NCBI GenBank assembly: GCA_002361155.1
Contig: DERZ01000007.1
Coordinates: 1,172 to 43,947, forward strand
From: Porphyromonadaceae bacterium UBA3327
Lineage (GTDB): Bacteria > Bacteroidota > Bacteroidia > Bacteroidales > Muribaculaceae
Length of the DNA: 42,776 bases
Direction of reading: 5' to 3'
Shown: piece by piece, positions 17,350-26,648 of the stretch
Layout of the letters: each line of letters begins with the position of its first letter
Numbering within the stretch: the stretch's first letter is position 1
Notes under the pieces: generated by a model
Database searches by the model: none
Told to the model about the DNA's origin: nothing
Seen by the model: only the letters and a program-made list of their open reading frames with translations
Program-made: the position numbers and the translations under genes

Positions 17350-18318
17350 TCAGTCCATCACATGACCTGCGTTTTCCGCAAGCTGCACCATCTCGGCGTA
17401 CTGGTCCGGGGTCAGATCCATGAAATAATAGTTTACCGGATTCTGCGGCTCATCCTTGAAACGCACTTCGTAATGGAGGTGCGGACCGGTGGACTTGCCT
17501 GTGGAGCCGACATAACCTATGAGTTCTCCCCGTTTCACATTCTGACCGCTCCTGACAATAATCCGGCTTAAGTGAGCATAGCGAGTCAGATAATTGTAAC
17601 CATGGTCAATATCAATGCAATTACCGTATCCGCTCTGACGGTCGGCTACAGTGACTGTTCCGTCGGCGGTGGCGAAAACCGGAGTACCGGTTTTCGCGGC
17701 GAAATCAAGGCCGGCATGAAATTTGGTGCTTCCGTAGACAGGATCACGCCGCACGCCATAGCCCGACGACATGGTGAAATCCTTTATATTGATTGGCATA
17801 ACCGATGGAATATGCGCGAGTTTGTCCTTCTGACGCACGGCTGTGGCACGAAGCTGATCGAAAGAAATTGACTGTGCATAGAGCTGACGGTCAAAGAGAT
17901 CGAGCCGCTGTGAAAGGAGTTGCACCACCTCGCCGTCATCCATGCGCTGGAGCTCCTTATATCGCTTCTCATTGTCGAGACCGGCATATCTCTGGCTCCT
18001 GCTCACTGGATCCATCTGCATCATGACGCGATAGAAATTGTCATCGCGGTTGCGGATATCTTCCATGATACGGAGAGAGTTGTCGAGGCGACGGTTGAGA
18101 ATGTTGTACCGGCTCTTGAGCATGGCATTCTCCTTGCGGAGGTTCTTCTCGGTAGGGGCATCGAAGATGACCATGCCGAGAAAAAGCAGTAAGGAGGCCA
18201 TGGCAAGCGACGAAATCATCAGCCGCGCGAATCCGGCCATACGCGACTTGAACGTAGGGAAGATACGCTCGTAATTGTCGGTGTCAGGATTGTAACGGTA
18301 ATAGATATTCTTTTTCAT
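17350..18318 (-). CDS. Membrane-anchored M23 (LytM-type) peptidase
   Basis: A 322-residue cell-wall peptidase. It has a short cytoplasmic N terminus, one membrane segment (about residues 31-52), a periplasmic coiled coil (about 57-165) and a C-terminal lysostaphin-like zinc domain. Zinc and catalytic residues are intact: His201 and Asp205 in HAGLD, and His280 and His282 in HLHYEV, so it is probably an active D,D- or D,L-endopeptidase rather than an EnvC/NlpD-type degenerate activator. I chose the ATG at 18318; the frame upstream opens only with TTG and adds 5 unlikely residues. It is divergent from alaS and upstream of the merR-like gene. Confidence 0.92.
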   Translation of the reverse strand: MKKNIYYRYNPDTDNYERIFPTFKSRMAGFARLMISSLAMASLLLFLGMVIFDAPTEKNLRKENAMLKSRYNILNRRLDNSLRIMEDIRNRDDNFYRVMMQMDPVSRSQRYAGLDNEKRYKELQRMDDGEVVQLLSQRLDLFDRQLYAQSISFDQLRATAVRQKDKLAHIPSVMPINIKDFTMSSGYGVRRDPVYGSTKFHAGLDFAAKTGTPVFATADGTVTVADRQSGYGNCIDIDHGYNYLTRYAHLSRIIVRSGQNVKRGELIGYVGSTGKSTGPHLHYEVRFKDEPQNPVNYYFMDLTPDQYAEMVQLAENAGHVMD

Positions 18319-18337
18319 CCTCTTAGATACCAAATTC

Positions 18338-18369
18338 TTTGCAAAAATAGCAAAAAATCGTTAATTTTG
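18338..18369 (+). promoter_or_regulatory. Promoter of alaS
   Basis: TTTG (18338-18341), exactly 20 bases, then TAATTTTG (18362-18369), full consensus. It predicts a leader of about 40 bases. Confidence 0.75.
18342..18349 (-). promoter_or_regulatory. Candidate -7 box for the M23 peptidase gene
   Basis: The minus strand reads TATTTTTG, fitting TAnnTTTG, with ATTG instead of TTTG 20 bases upstream. It sits inside the alaS promoter spacer, next to the alaS -33 element, so both promoters cannot be fully occupied at once. Confidence 0.55.
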
Positions 18370-18413
18370 CAATTTGAAAAAATCGAATACAGAATCTGAA
18401 AGTCGAGAACATA

Positions 18414-21032
18414 ATGACGTCAAATGAAATTAGGGAGTCGTTCAAGAACTTCTTCGCCGGCAAGGGCCACAAGATAGTGCCCTCTGCACCGATGGTTCTA
18501 AAGGATGACCCGACGCTGATGTTTACCAACGCCGGAATGAATCAGTTCAAGGATATAATCCTTGGCAACCGTGTGCCTGAATGCAGGCGAATGACCGACA
18601 GCCAGAAATGTCTGCGCGTATCGGGGAAGCACAACGACCTCGAGGAGGTTGGACACGACACATACCACCATACGATGTTCGAGATGCTCGGCAACTGGTC
18701 GTTTGGAGACTACTTCAAGCAGGAGGCCATAGACTGGGCATGGGAATATCTGGTGGATGTGCTGAAGCTGAATCCAGACCGCCTTTACGCCACAGTCTTC
18801 GAAGGCTATGCCCCGGAGGGACTCGAGAGGGACAACGAGGCCGCCGGCATCTGGGAGCGGCATCTTCCAGCGTCGCATATCATCAACGGCAACCGTCATG
18901 ACAATTTCTGGGAGATGGGCGAGACCGGCCCATGCGGTCCGTGCAGCGAGATCCACATAGACCTGCGACCAGATGAGGAACGCGCCAAAACGGACGGCGC
19001 CACGCTCGTCAACAAGGACAATCCTCTGGTGATCGAGATATGGAATCTTGTTTTCATGCAGTACAACAGAAAAGCCGACGGCCATCTGGAACCGCTTCCC
19101 GCCAAAGTGATAGACACCGGCATGGGTTTCGAACGCCTCTGCATGGCTCTCGAGGGAAAGACGTCCAATTACGACACGGATGTATTCACACCGCTGATCA
19201 GCAAGATAAGCGAGCTTTCCGGAAAGAAATATGGCGAGGACGAGAAAACCGATGTGGCGATGCGTGTCGCAGCCGACCACGTGCGCACCATTTCTTTCTC
19301 CATAGCAGACTCTCAGCTCCCCTCCAACGCCAAGGCCGGATATGTGATCCGCCGTATTCTGCGCCGCGCGGTAAGGTATGTATACACATTCCTCGGTCAG
19401 CGCGAGGCATTCCTTTATAAGCTTGTCGACACACTGGTGGCACAGATGGGTGGCGCCTACCCCGAACTTCCGGCACAGAAAGAACTTATCAAAAAGGTAA
19501 TCAAGGAGGAAGAAGATTCTTTCCTCCGCACTCTCGACAACGGTATCAGAATGCTTGACGGCAAGATCCGCGAACAGCGGGCCAAGGGCTCTGATGAAAT
19601 CGCCGGAGAGGATGCGTTCCTGCTTTATGACACATACGGATTCCCCCTTGACCTCACCGAACTCATACTGCGCGAGCAGGGAATGAGCGTAGACAAGGCC
19701 GGATTCGACCGAGAGATGGAGAAGCAGAAACAGCGTGCCCGCAACGCCGCCTCCACGGAAGCCACCGACTGGGTGGAGGTAAGTCAGGGCGATGTGGAGT
19801 TTGTAGGCTACGACAGCCCCGAAGCCGAGACAGCCATACTCCGATACCGCAAGGTACGGCAGAAAGGAAAGGAATATTACCAGATAATGCTCGGAAAAAC
19901 ACCGTTCTATGCCGAAATGGGTGGCCAGGTGGGCGACTCCGGCACACTTACCGGCAAAGACGGGGAAACTATCGAGATTTTCGACACAAAGAGGGAGAAC
20001 AATGTTGCGGTCCATCTGGCCAACAGCATTCCCTCCAATCCGGCACAGATATTCACCGCCCATATAAATGAAAAGAACAGAGCCCGCAGCGCCGCCAACC
20101 ATTCGGCAACACATCTCATACATGAGGCCCTGCGCGAGGTGCTCGGCACACATGTGGAGCAGAAAGGTTCATACGTATCGCCCGACTCCCTGCGGTTTGA
20201 CTTCTCCCACTTCCAGAAAGTCTCCTCAGAAGAGATAAGGAAGGTAGAGCATATAGTCAATGAGCGGATCCGCCGGGCCATTCCTCTTGAGGAACACCGC
20301 GACATGCCGATAGCAGAGGCTCGTGCCTTGGGAGCCATGGCATTGTTCGGAGAGAAATACGGTGACAAAGTCCGCGTGGTAAAATTCGGGGAATCCGTCG
20401 AACTCTGCGGAGGCACCCACGTATGCAACACAGGCAATATCGGAATGGTAAAAATCATCGGCGAGAGTTCCATAGCCGCGGGAATCCGACGCATCGAGGC
20501 TGTCTCCGGACTCGGAGTGGAGAAGATACTCGACTCGCTGCAGGACACATTACAGGATATCCGCATGCTCCTGGGCAATGTAGGCGACGTGAGGGGTGCT
20601 ATCCAGAAGGCTATCGGAGAGAACTCCGCCCTCAAGTCGCAGATAGAGGATTTCATGAAGGAACGGATCAAGAATCTTTCCGCCGAAGCTCTGGGATCTG
20701 CCCGGCAGATCAATGGTGTGAACCTTGTTGTCGTAGGAGGTCCGAGATTCCCCGAAGTGGTCAAAAACGTCGCATTCGAGGTGCGCAAACAAAGTCCGGA
20801 ACATACTGTCTTTGTCGCCGCCACTGAAGACAACGGCAAACCTCTCCTCACGCTGATGCTAACCGATGACCTTGTAAAGCAAGGACTCAACGCGTCGGCG
20901 ATAGTTCGCGAAGCGGCGAAACTCATCAAAGGAGGCGGCGGCGGACAGCAGTTCTTCGCCCAGGCTGGAGGAAAGGACGTGTCCGGTATTCTCGGCGCCC
21001 GCGACAAAATGATAGAACTGTTGAATCTCTGA
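18414..21032 (+). CDS. alaS: Alanine--tRNA ligase
   Basis: An 872-residue class II synthetase. The N-terminal catalytic domain begins [15 protein letters not shown] and has motif 2 around [11 protein letters not shown]. The editing domain has the zinc-type motifs H563-xxx-H567 and C665GGTH669, which clear Ser and Gly mischarged on tRNA-Ala. The C-Ala domain ends with [17 protein letters not shown]. Normal length and intact motifs. It has its own strong promoter and a strong terminator, so it is a single-gene unit. Confidence 0.97.
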   Translation: MTSNEIRESFKNFFAGKGHKIVPSAPMVLKDDPTLMFTNAGMNQFKDIILGNRVPECRRMTDSQKCLRVSGKHNDLEEVGHDTYHHTMFEMLGNWSFGDYFKQEAIDWAWEYLVDVLKLNPDRLYATVFEGYAPEGLERDNEAAGIWERHLPASHIINGNRHDNFWEMGETGPCGPCSEIHIDLRPDEERAKTDGATLVNKDNPLVIEIWNLVFMQYNRKADGHLEPLPAKVIDTGMGFERLCMALEGKTSNYDTDVFTPLISKISELSGKKYGEDEKTDVAMRVAADHVRTISFSIADSQLPSNAKAGYVIRRILRRAVRYVYTFLGQREAFLYKLVDTLVAQMGGAYPELPAQKELIKKVIKEEEDSFLRTLDNGIRMLDGKIREQRAKGSDEIAGEDAFLLYDTYGFPLDLTELILREQGMSVDKAGFDREMEKQKQRARNAASTEATDWVEVSQGDVEFVGYDSPEAETAILRYRKVRQKGKEYYQIMLGKTPFYAEMGGQVGDSGTLTGKDGETIEIFDTKRENNVAVHLANSIPSNPAQIFTAHINEKNRARSAANHSATHLIHEALREVLGTHVEQKGSYVSPDSLRFDFSHFQKVSSEEIRKVEHIVNERIRRAIPLEEHRDMPIAEARALGAMALFGEKYGDKVRVVKFGESVELCGGTHVCNTGNIGMVKIIGESSIAAGIRRIEAVSGLGVEKILDSLQDTLQDIRMLLGNVGDVRGAIQKAIGENSALKSQIEDFMKERIKNLSAEALGSARQINGVNLVVVGGPRFPEVVKNVAFEVRKQSPEHTVFVAATEDNGKPLLTLMLTDDLVKQGLNASAIVREAAKLIKGGGGGQQFFAQAGGKDVSGILGARDKMIELLNL

Positions 21033-21055
21033 TTTCCCCCGATACCCCCAGAATC

Positions 21056-21084
21056 CCCGTCCCGCATACACTATGCGGGACGGG
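21056..21084 (+). terminator. Terminator hairpin of alaS
   Basis: A perfect 13-bp stem CCCGTCCCGCATA/TATGCGGGACGGG with a 3-base loop, 24 bases after the alaS stop. The T-run comes about 12 bases later. The stem is a nearly perfect palindrome and could work on both strands. Confidence 0.82.
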
Positions 21085-21186
21085 TTGTCATTACCCTTTT
21101 TTACAGCTCTTCAAAACCTTTTGGCCTTAGGGAGGTTCTTTATGTATAAGCCTCTGTCATTTTGTAGAAAATGTTATGATACTATT

Positions 21187-22110
21187 ATGGAAACTGAAAC
21201 ATCCATATTGACGTGCAGAGACACTCTGCATTTCGAACCTTGCAGCAGACAGATCATACCTCTGCTTGAGAAACTTTTCACAAGGTTCCCCTCAAGGTCA
21301 TGCGATTTTTCATTAGGCGGGATATTCATGTGGAAAGAATATCTCGACTATCAATGCTGCTTTCTCGACAACACATTCTTTCTCAAAGGGAAGTCTCCCG
21401 ATTCCGGATGCGATATTTTCTACCGTCCCATAGGTCTCCTCAACGAGGAGGAGGGCATAAGGCTTATACGGGCATATTGCCGGAATAATAACATTAAAGG
21501 AGATCTGCTGCTTTCGGAAACCGTTATAGGGAATCCTGACGAAATCAGAGGATACGACCCTCTGCATTACATCGACGACTGGAAGGAATATCTATACTCC
21601 ATCGACAGTTTCATCCGTTTCCCCGGTAAGAAGATGGAGAAGAAAAGGAATCATTACAACTTCTTCATCTCTCACTATGAAGACAGGACGATAGAGACGA
21701 TCGGACCGGAAAACATAGATGAACTCGTCACGTTCACACACTGGTTCTGCGAGTCGCATGCCGCCGACGAACTTCTCGACTATGAGAGCGCTGGAACAAT
21801 AGAGGCGCTGCTTGACTATGGAGCATTTCCTTATCACGGCATATTGATACGGATCGGGGGACGCATAGCCGGATTCACTTTCGGAGAACATTCCGGTGAC
21901 ACATTTTTTGTCCATGTCGAGAAAGGAAATATCGAATATAGAGGTATTTATCAGGCTCTGGCGTCATTTCTTGCAGAGCACGTAAAGGCAAGATATCCAG
22001 ATGTGGTGTGGTTGAACAGAGAAGACGACACGGGGAGCGCAGATCTCCGCAGAAGCAAGATGTCGTACCACCCCGCAGGCTTTGTAGTCAAAAGAATAGT
22101 CGAAATATAG
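21187..22110 (+). CDS. DUF2156 (phosphatidylglycerol lysyltransferase-like GNAT) protein
   Basis: A 307-residue cytoplasmic protein with a tandem GNAT-like fold. Family signs are the N-terminal CSRQIIPLLEKLFTRFPSRSCDFSLGGIFMW, DWKEYLYSIDSFIRFPGKKMEKKRNHYNFF and the later GGRIAGFTFGEH and GIYQALASFLAEH. This is the DUF2156/LPG_synthase_C group, in which related proteins transfer amino-acyl groups from tRNA to lipids or peptides. The membrane flippase half of MprF is missing, so the substrate is unknown. I chose ATG 21187. An ATG at 21073 lies inside the terminator hairpin, and one at 21142 has a GGGAGG upstream and is possible. Confidence 0.75.
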   Translation: METETSILTCRDTLHFEPCSRQIIPLLEKLFTRFPSRSCDFSLGGIFMWKEYLDYQCCFLDNTFFLKGKSPDSGCDIFYRPIGLLNEEEGIRLIRAYCRNNNIKGDLLLSETVIGNPDEIRGYDPLHYIDDWKEYLYSIDSFIRFPGKKMEKKRNHYNFFISHYEDRTIETIGPENIDELVTFTHWFCESHAADELLDYESAGTIEALLDYGAFPYHGILIRIGGRIAGFTFGEHSGDTFFVHVEKGNIEYRGIYQALASFLAEHVKARYPDVVWLNREDDTGSADLRRSKMSYHPAGFVVKRIVEI

Positions 22111-22185
22111 CGTATGTTCCATGCCCGGTTACCTTTCCCGACCCGCGAGGCCGGAAGAGACTTTAGGAAAGATTTGATTCGAATG

Positions 22186-22217
22186 TTTGCCGGAACGGAC
22201 TGAATTTACTATTTTTG
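22186..22217 (+). promoter_or_regulatory. Promoter of the glycosyltransferase gene
   Basis: TTTG (22186-22189), exactly 20 bases, then TATTTTTG (22210-22217). A full consensus match, with a leader of about 22 bases. Confidence 0.75.
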
Positions 22218-22245
22218 TAGAGAAATACGCAAATATACGACATCA

Positions 22246-22980
22246 ATGAGTGAGGCTCTGGTCATAATACCGACATATAACGAGATTGAGAATATAGGGA
22301 AAATCATCGATGCAGTGATGAGACTTTCCGACGGCTTTGACGTGCTTGTCATTGACGACGCCTCGCCTGACGGCACGCAGGATGCTGTCCTCAGCAAGAT
22401 AGAGCAATATCCGGGCCGCGTATACATGGAGACCCGGCAGGGAAAACTCGGACTTGGCACTGCCTATATCCATGGTTTCAAATGGGCGCTGTCCCGACAG
22501 TACGGATATGTCATCGAGATGGATGCCGACTTCTCGCACAATCCCGACGACCTGCCGAAACTCTACCATCAATGCCGCGACCATGGTGCCGACATAGCTA
22601 TCGGATCGAGATACGTGTCGGGAGTGAATGTCGTGAACTGGCCGATGAGGCGCGTACTGATGTCATACTTTGCATCGATGTATGTAAGGGTTATCACCCG
22701 CATGCCTCTCCGCGACTCAACCGCAGGATTTGTATGCTATCGCGCCGAAGTACTCCGCACGCTGAATCTCGACAACATACAGTTCAAAGGATATGCGTTC
22801 CAGATAGAGATGAAGTTCAAGAGCTGGTTCAGGAAGTTCAAAATAGTGGAAGTGCCGATTGTGTTTGTGAACAGACAACTCGGCACCTCCAAAATGAATT
22901 CCAGTATATTCGGCGAAGCCGTCTTCGGTGTCATCTCGCTTCGCCTGAAAAGCATCTTCTCAAGGAAGACCTTTACATAA
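22246..22980 (+). CDS. Family 2 glycosyltransferase, polyprenol-phosphate mannosyltransferase-like
   Basis: A 244-residue GT-A fold enzyme resembling dolichol-phosphate mannose synthase (DPM1). Visible are the nucleotide-binding start LVIIPTYNEIENI, the VIDDASPDGT loop, the metal-binding EMDADFSHNP (DxD-like), and GSRYVSG. It has no C-terminal membrane domain, as in the soluble DPM1 class. In Bacteroidetes such enzymes may make lipid-linked mannose or glucosamine for O-glycosylation or envelope glycans; the sugar is not determinable here. It converges with the ompA-like gene, 41 bases apart. Confidence 0.9.
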   Translation: MSEALVIIPTYNEIENIGKIIDAVMRLSDGFDVLVIDDASPDGTQDAVLSKIEQYPGRVYMETRQGKLGLGTAYIHGFKWALSRQYGYVIEMDADFSHNPDDLPKLYHQCRDHGADIAIGSRYVSGVNVVNWPMRRVLMSYFASMYVRVITRMPLRDSTAGFVCYRAEVLRTLNLDNIQFKGYAFQIEMKFKSWFRKFKIVEVPIVFVNRQLGTSKMNSSIFGEAVFGVISLRLKSIFSRKTFT

Positions 22981-23021
22981 AGTCCAACCCTATTCCCGAA
23001 ATTGTCACAAAGGGCCCTGAA

Positions 23022-23726
23022 TTAAAATACTATACGCCCTTTCTTAGCCAGATCGAGCATTTTCTTGCCCGGCATCAGATAGACTTCGAGCCGACGGTTC
23101 TTATCACGATTCTCCATTGAATTGTTTCTTACGAGAGGCATCTCGTCACCCATGGCGTACGGGAAGAGATATTTTGTCTCCACACCTTGCGAGGCAAACC
23201 AATCGAAGACGGAAGCCGCACGTTCCTCAGTTATGTAGTCACGGTATTTTTCCGAACCTGTATTGTCGGTATGCATCACCATCAACACCCTGTACATGTC
23301 GGGATCCTTAAGATATCTTTTCAGCGGAGCAAGCATAGCGTCGGCGCCATGCCTCAGCTCTGTCTCGTTCGGCCCGAACAGTTTTGATGCAGGAATTGTC
23401 ACCAACAAGACCTCCTTATTACGGAAAGTTTCCACCGAACTTCCGTTTTTAGAGTTATAATCGCGTGTGTGGAGCCTGTTGCGTCCCTCCTTTTCCTGAA
23501 ATTTTCTTATCAAAGCCGCACTCTTCTCATCAAGCGGCACAGAATTTATCATCTCAATGAACGACATGTCATCAAGATTCTCGTCGCGCACCGGTTGCAC
23601 GGCTTCTTTCGGTTCCTGCTTCTTCTTCGGCTTGAACGGATTCCATGCGTTAGCCTCCTGACATGGAGCGAAAACCATGGAAACAGCCAAGAGGGAACTA
23701 AAAAGAATTGTCGATAGATTCTTCAT
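23022..23726 (-). CDS. OmpA family protein
   Basis: A 234-residue exported protein. A signal peptide (NLSTILFSSLLAVSMVFAPCQEANA) comes first, then a Lys/Pro-rich stretch (NPFKPKKKQEPKE) and a C-terminal OmpA-like peptidoglycan-binding domain. In that domain LMVMHTDNTG, ITEERAASVFDWFASQGV and NRDKNRRLEVYL correspond to the conserved TD..G, R-x-x-x-V and NRRVE-type residues. There is no beta-barrel, so it is a periplasmic or lipoprotein-like anchor; a Cys in the signal region (APCQ) makes lipidation conceivable. I chose ATG 23726; the frame upstream opens with TTG. It overlaps the upstream hypothetical gene by 29 bases. Confidence 0.85.
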   Translation of the reverse strand: MKNLSTILFSSLLAVSMVFAPCQEANAWNPFKPKKKQEPKEAVQPVRDENLDDMSFIEMINSVPLDEKSAALIRKFQEKEGRNRLHTRDYNSKNGSSVETFRNKEVLLVTIPASKLFGPNETELRHGADAMLAPLKRYLKDPDMYRVLMVMHTDNTGSEKYRDYITEERAASVFDWFASQGVETKYLFPYAMGDEMPLVRNNSMENRDKNRRLEVYLMPGKKMLDLAKKGRIVF

Positions 23727-24021
23727 ATTGCAATTCACCTTTAACAATCAATCCCACATCGTCAGGATCCATCATTATCTCTTTATCATTCCGGATCTCT
23801 TTCCTGACGTAAGCCACGAGCTGTTCCTCGTCAAGCAGTCCGTCATCCGTGACCTCGGTGTCGAGCGACAGATAACCGTTTTTCTCGTACCAGTCCCATA
23901 TCGTGTCGATCACGTACAGAATTTCATCATCCGAGTATTTATCACTGACACTCTCCGGAAGCGTCTCGCGGATGAAATTCACGGCGTCATCTTCATCGAA
24001 TTTCATTATATCATCACTCAT
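23698..24021 (-). CDS. Conserved acidic hypothetical protein
   Basis: A 107-residue, strongly acidic, cytoplasmic protein of unknown function. It begins MSDDIMKFDEDDAVNFI, and all of it looks alpha-helical apart from a short end. No motif, signal peptide or membrane segment is visible. It is coding: it sits tightly in the murA-rimM cluster (19 bases after rimM) and overlaps the ompA-like gene by 29 bases, which implies translational coupling. I do not recognise a named family. Confidence 0.72.
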   Translation of the reverse strand: MSDDIMKFDEDDAVNFIRETLPESVSDKYSDDEILYVIDTIWDWYEKNGYLSLDTEVTDDGLLDEEQLVAYVRKEIRNDKEIMMDPDDVGLIVKGELQYEESIDNSF

Positions 24022-24040
24022 GGCATCATGATTTTGAAGC

Positions 24041-24595
24041 TTATTCAGCTTTTGAGTTAAGATTCACAAGTCCTTCGGGCAAATCCGTGTATATCACATT
24101 TTCTCCCTCATCTATTTCCTCGATAAAATCATCGACAAAAGGGATAAACACGTCTTCGCCGACCTCATTCTCCACCACAAGGAGAACGTTTTCGGTGTTG
24201 TCGTCAATACCGGCAACCTTCCCTATCCTGCCTGCCTTACGGTCTCTGACCTCATATCCGATCAGCTCTCCTTCAGTGAAAACATCACCGTCCTCCACAT
24301 CCAGATATGTGGCCAGATCGGCACGGCGCGCATACATTGTCCTGTTGACGAATGCTGAAGCCGCAGCCTGGGAATCGACTCCTTTCAGTTTCAGCAAATA
24401 TGAATCCGCGCCTTTGGTGCGCACCGATTCAGGATAGAAGGGCACATTGATTCCGTCGATATCTATTATCACCGGATTTTCTCCTTCAAGGAAATCGCCT
24501 TCCACAACCTGATCGAGAACAACATTAAGTTCTCCCTGCAGACCATGGGTTTTCTGAAATTTCCCTATTTCGAGTAATTCATTGTTCGTAATCAT
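24041..24595 (-). CDS. rimM: Ribosome maturation factor RimM
   Basis: A 184-residue 16S rRNA processing factor that helps assemble the 30S head near protein S19. The N-terminal beta-barrel starts LLEIGKFQKTHGLQGELNV. The C-terminal PRC-barrel contains GELIGYEVRD and VFIPFVDDFIEEID, the family's V-P-F..F/I pattern. I chose ATG 24595; a TTG six codons upstream is unlikely. In many bacteria rimM sits with rpsP and trmD, but here it follows murA, an arrangement I associate with Bacteroidetes. Confidence 0.93.
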   Translation of the reverse strand: MITNNELLEIGKFQKTHGLQGELNVVLDQVVEGDFLEGENPVIIDIDGINVPFYPESVRTKGADSYLLKLKGVDSQAAASAFVNRTMYARRADLATYLDVEDGDVFTEGELIGYEVRDRKAGRIGKVAGIDDNTENVLLVVENEVGEDVFIPFVDDFIEEIDEGENVIYTDLPEGLVNLNSKAE

Positions 24596-24642
24596 TTCCA
24601 ATTTCCTTAACAAGATAAAACCATAAGGAGTCTTTGAGGCAC

Positions 24643-25956
24643 CTATTCATCAATTCTAATGATTTTAGCCCCCAATTTGTTGAGCCGAACGTCAATATTT
24701 TGATATCCGCGGTCTATCTGATTGATGTTCTGGATATGGCTTGTGCCTTTGGCGCCGAGGGCCGCAATAAGCATGGCTATTCCAGCACGTATATCAGGCG
24801 ACACCATGTCGGTTGCACGGAGACAGTTGAATTTACCAGCCCCGATCACAACCGCGCGGTGCGGATCGCAAAGAATTATCCGAGCCCCCATGTCTATCAG
24901 CTTGTCGACGAAGAAGAGGCGGCTCTCGAACATCTTCTGATGAATCAACACACTTCCCCGCGCCTGGGCTGCCACCACAAGCAGGATGCTGATGAGGTCG
25001 GGCGACAGACCTGGCCACGGCGCATCTGCGACGGTCATCACCGAACCGTCGATAAACTGGTCGATCTCATAGATATCACGCTGGTCTATCCGAATGTCGT
25101 CACCTTGTGTCACCACATTGATTCCGAGACGTTCGAAAGCCTGGGGAAGCAGCCCGAGGTCGCGCACACCCGCATTGCGGATCAGAATGTCGCTGCCAGT
25201 CATAGCCGCAATACCGATAAAGCTGCCGACCTCTATCATATCGGAAAGGAGCCGGTGGTCGGTTCCGCCGAGCCTGTCAGTACCTGTGATGGTAAGCAGA
25301 TTGGAACCGATTCCTTCTATCCTGGCACCCATGCGCACAAGCATCCGGCACAGTTGCTGGATGTAAGGCTCGCATGCAGCATTATATATCACGGTCTCAC
25401 CCTTGGAGAGCACAGCCGCCATAATGATGTTGGCAGTACCGGTGACCGAAGCCTCGTCGAGCAGCATGTAGGTGCCTTTCAGACCTTGAGGCGCCGTGAT
25501 ATTGTATGTCCGCCGTTCGGATAAATATTCGAACTCCGCTCCAAGATTATGCAACCCTATGAAATGGGTGTCGAGACGCCGACGACCGATCTTGTCGCCG
25601 CCCGGTTTTGGAAGTGCGGCAACTCCAAACCGCGCCACCATCGGCCCAAGCACCATCACCGAACCGCGCAGCGATTCGGCCTTGCGCCTGTATTCTTCAG
25701 TCCGGATATAGTCAAGATTTACATCATCTGCCTGGAATTCGCACTCAGAAGGTGTGTTATATTTCACTTTAACACCCATTTCCGCAAGCATCGATATTAG
25801 ATTTGTCACATCGGAGATTACGGGGAGATTGGATATGGTGACCTTCTCATCGGTCAGCAGCGTGGCGCATATAACCTCCAGAGCCTCGTTTTTCGCACCC
25901 TGGATTTCAACCGCTCCCTCGAGCCTATGGCCACCTTCGACAATAAAACTACTCAT
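24643..25956 (-). CDS. murA: UDP-N-acetylglucosamine 1-carboxyvinyltransferase
   Basis: A 437-residue EPSP-synthase-fold enzyme that transfers enolpyruvate from PEP to UDP-GlcNAc, the first committed step of peptidoglycan synthesis. It opens IVEGGHRLEGAVEIQGAKNEAL with the catalytic Lys-Asn pair (KN, 22-23). The active-site loop reads LPKPGGDKIGRRRLD: the Cys115 of E. coli MurA is Asp121 here (codon GAC at 25594-25596). Asp at this place keeps activity but prevents alkylation by fosfomycin in mycobacterial and chlamydial MurA. It lies 9 bases after the DUF4290 gene in the same operon. Confidence 0.96.
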   Translation of the reverse strand: MSSFIVEGGHRLEGAVEIQGAKNEALEVICATLLTDEKVTISNLPVISDVTNLISMLAEMGVKVKYNTPSECEFQADDVNLDYIRTEEYRRKAESLRGSVMVLGPMVARFGVAALPKPGGDKIGRRRLDTHFIGLHNLGAEFEYLSERRTYNITAPQGLKGTYMLLDEASVTGTANIIMAAVLSKGETVIYNAACEPYIQQLCRMLVRMGARIEGIGSNLLTITGTDRLGGTDHRLLSDMIEVGSFIGIAAMTGSDILIRNAGVRDLGLLPQAFERLGINVVTQGDDIRIDQRDIYEIDQFIDGSVMTVADAPWPGLSPDLISILLVVAAQARGSVLIHQKMFESRLFFVDKLIDMGARIILCDPHRAVVIGAGKFNCLRATDMVSPDIRAGIAMLIAALGAKGTSHIQNINQIDRGYQNIDVRLNKLGAKIIRIDE

Positions 25957-25965
25957 ATCGGTCTG

Positions 25966-26559
25966 TCAGCGTTTCTTACGTTTCTTTCCCTGATGTGCGG
26001 GCATCTTAACCTCCTTGAACTCATGCAGGAGATAAGTTTTAGGGTCAAGATTGATCTTGCCTCCGGAATATAGCGACAGGTCGCGAAGTATTTTGGCGTC
26101 ATCCACACCTTCCTTATTATGGACCAGCATGAGTTTCTTCATGTGGTGTGCGATCATCGAGATCAGCTGCTCCTTCTCCGGACCATCCTCCATGTCTGCC
26201 ACGGTGGCTATCATTTTCTCTATATTCTTGCCGTAATGCCTGAACCGCATCGAACTCGAGGTGTATGGAATGGTCTCCGGCTTAGGATTCATTTTCTCAC
26301 GGGTTATGACCTCGCACGGGAAATCGATGTCGAGCTCAAAGCGCGACATTATATTGATATTGTCCCAGACTTTGGTCATATCCTTGTTTTCGCCTACAAG
26401 CTGCGGGAAAAGGGAAGCAACAATATTGGCGATGCCGAAGGCACATGCAGTGCGCTCCCCGCGATCCGGAATACTTACGCAATAATCCACCATATTCTGG
26501 ATATTGCGTCCGAATTCAGGGAGCACCACCGGCTCCATATCTGTATTATAGGGTATCAT
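25966..26559 (-). CDS. DUF4290 family protein
   Basis: A 197-residue cytoplasmic protein of the Bacteroidetes-restricted DUF4290 family; function unknown. The hallmark segment LPEFGRNIQNMVDYC is near the N terminus and is followed by helices (ERTACAFGIANIVASL). The C terminus is very basic (HQGKKRKKR), suggesting nucleic-acid or ribosome contact; that is an inference. It is first in the operon DUF4290-murA-rimM-hypothetical-ompA, with 9 bases to murA. Confidence 0.88.
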   Translation of the reverse strand: MIPYNTDMEPVVLPEFGRNIQNMVDYCVSIPDRGERTACAFGIANIVASLFPQLVGENKDMTKVWDNINIMSRFELDIDFPCEVITREKMNPKPETIPYTSSSMRFRHYGKNIEKMIATVADMEDGPEKEQLISMIAHHMKKLMLVHNKEGVDDAKILRDLSLYSGGKINLDPKTYLLHEFKEVKMPAHQGKKRKKR

Positions 26560-26610
26560 GTTTATTTTCTTTTAACTTTTGGGTCATCGGCCGGAAGCCG
26601 TCAGAAAATG

Positions 26611-26618
26611 CAAATATA
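26611..26618 (-). promoter_or_regulatory. Candidate -7 box for the DUF4290-murA operon
   Basis: The minus strand reads TATATTTG, fitting TAnnTTTG, with only an ATTG 22 bases upstream. The leader would be about 45-50 bases. Confidence 0.5.
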
Positions 26619-26648
26619 ACAAAAAAATCCGATAGTGCGGCAATCCCG

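Noticed and set aside
18498..20153. 551-codon open frame on the minus strand
   Set aside because: It lies wholly inside alaS, whose motifs are intact throughout. The translation is His/Cys-rich without any known pattern, typical of an antisense shadow.
21073..21186. Longer start for the DUF2156 gene
   Set aside because: The ATG at 21073 lies inside the alaS terminator hairpin, and the extension does not resemble the family's N terminus.
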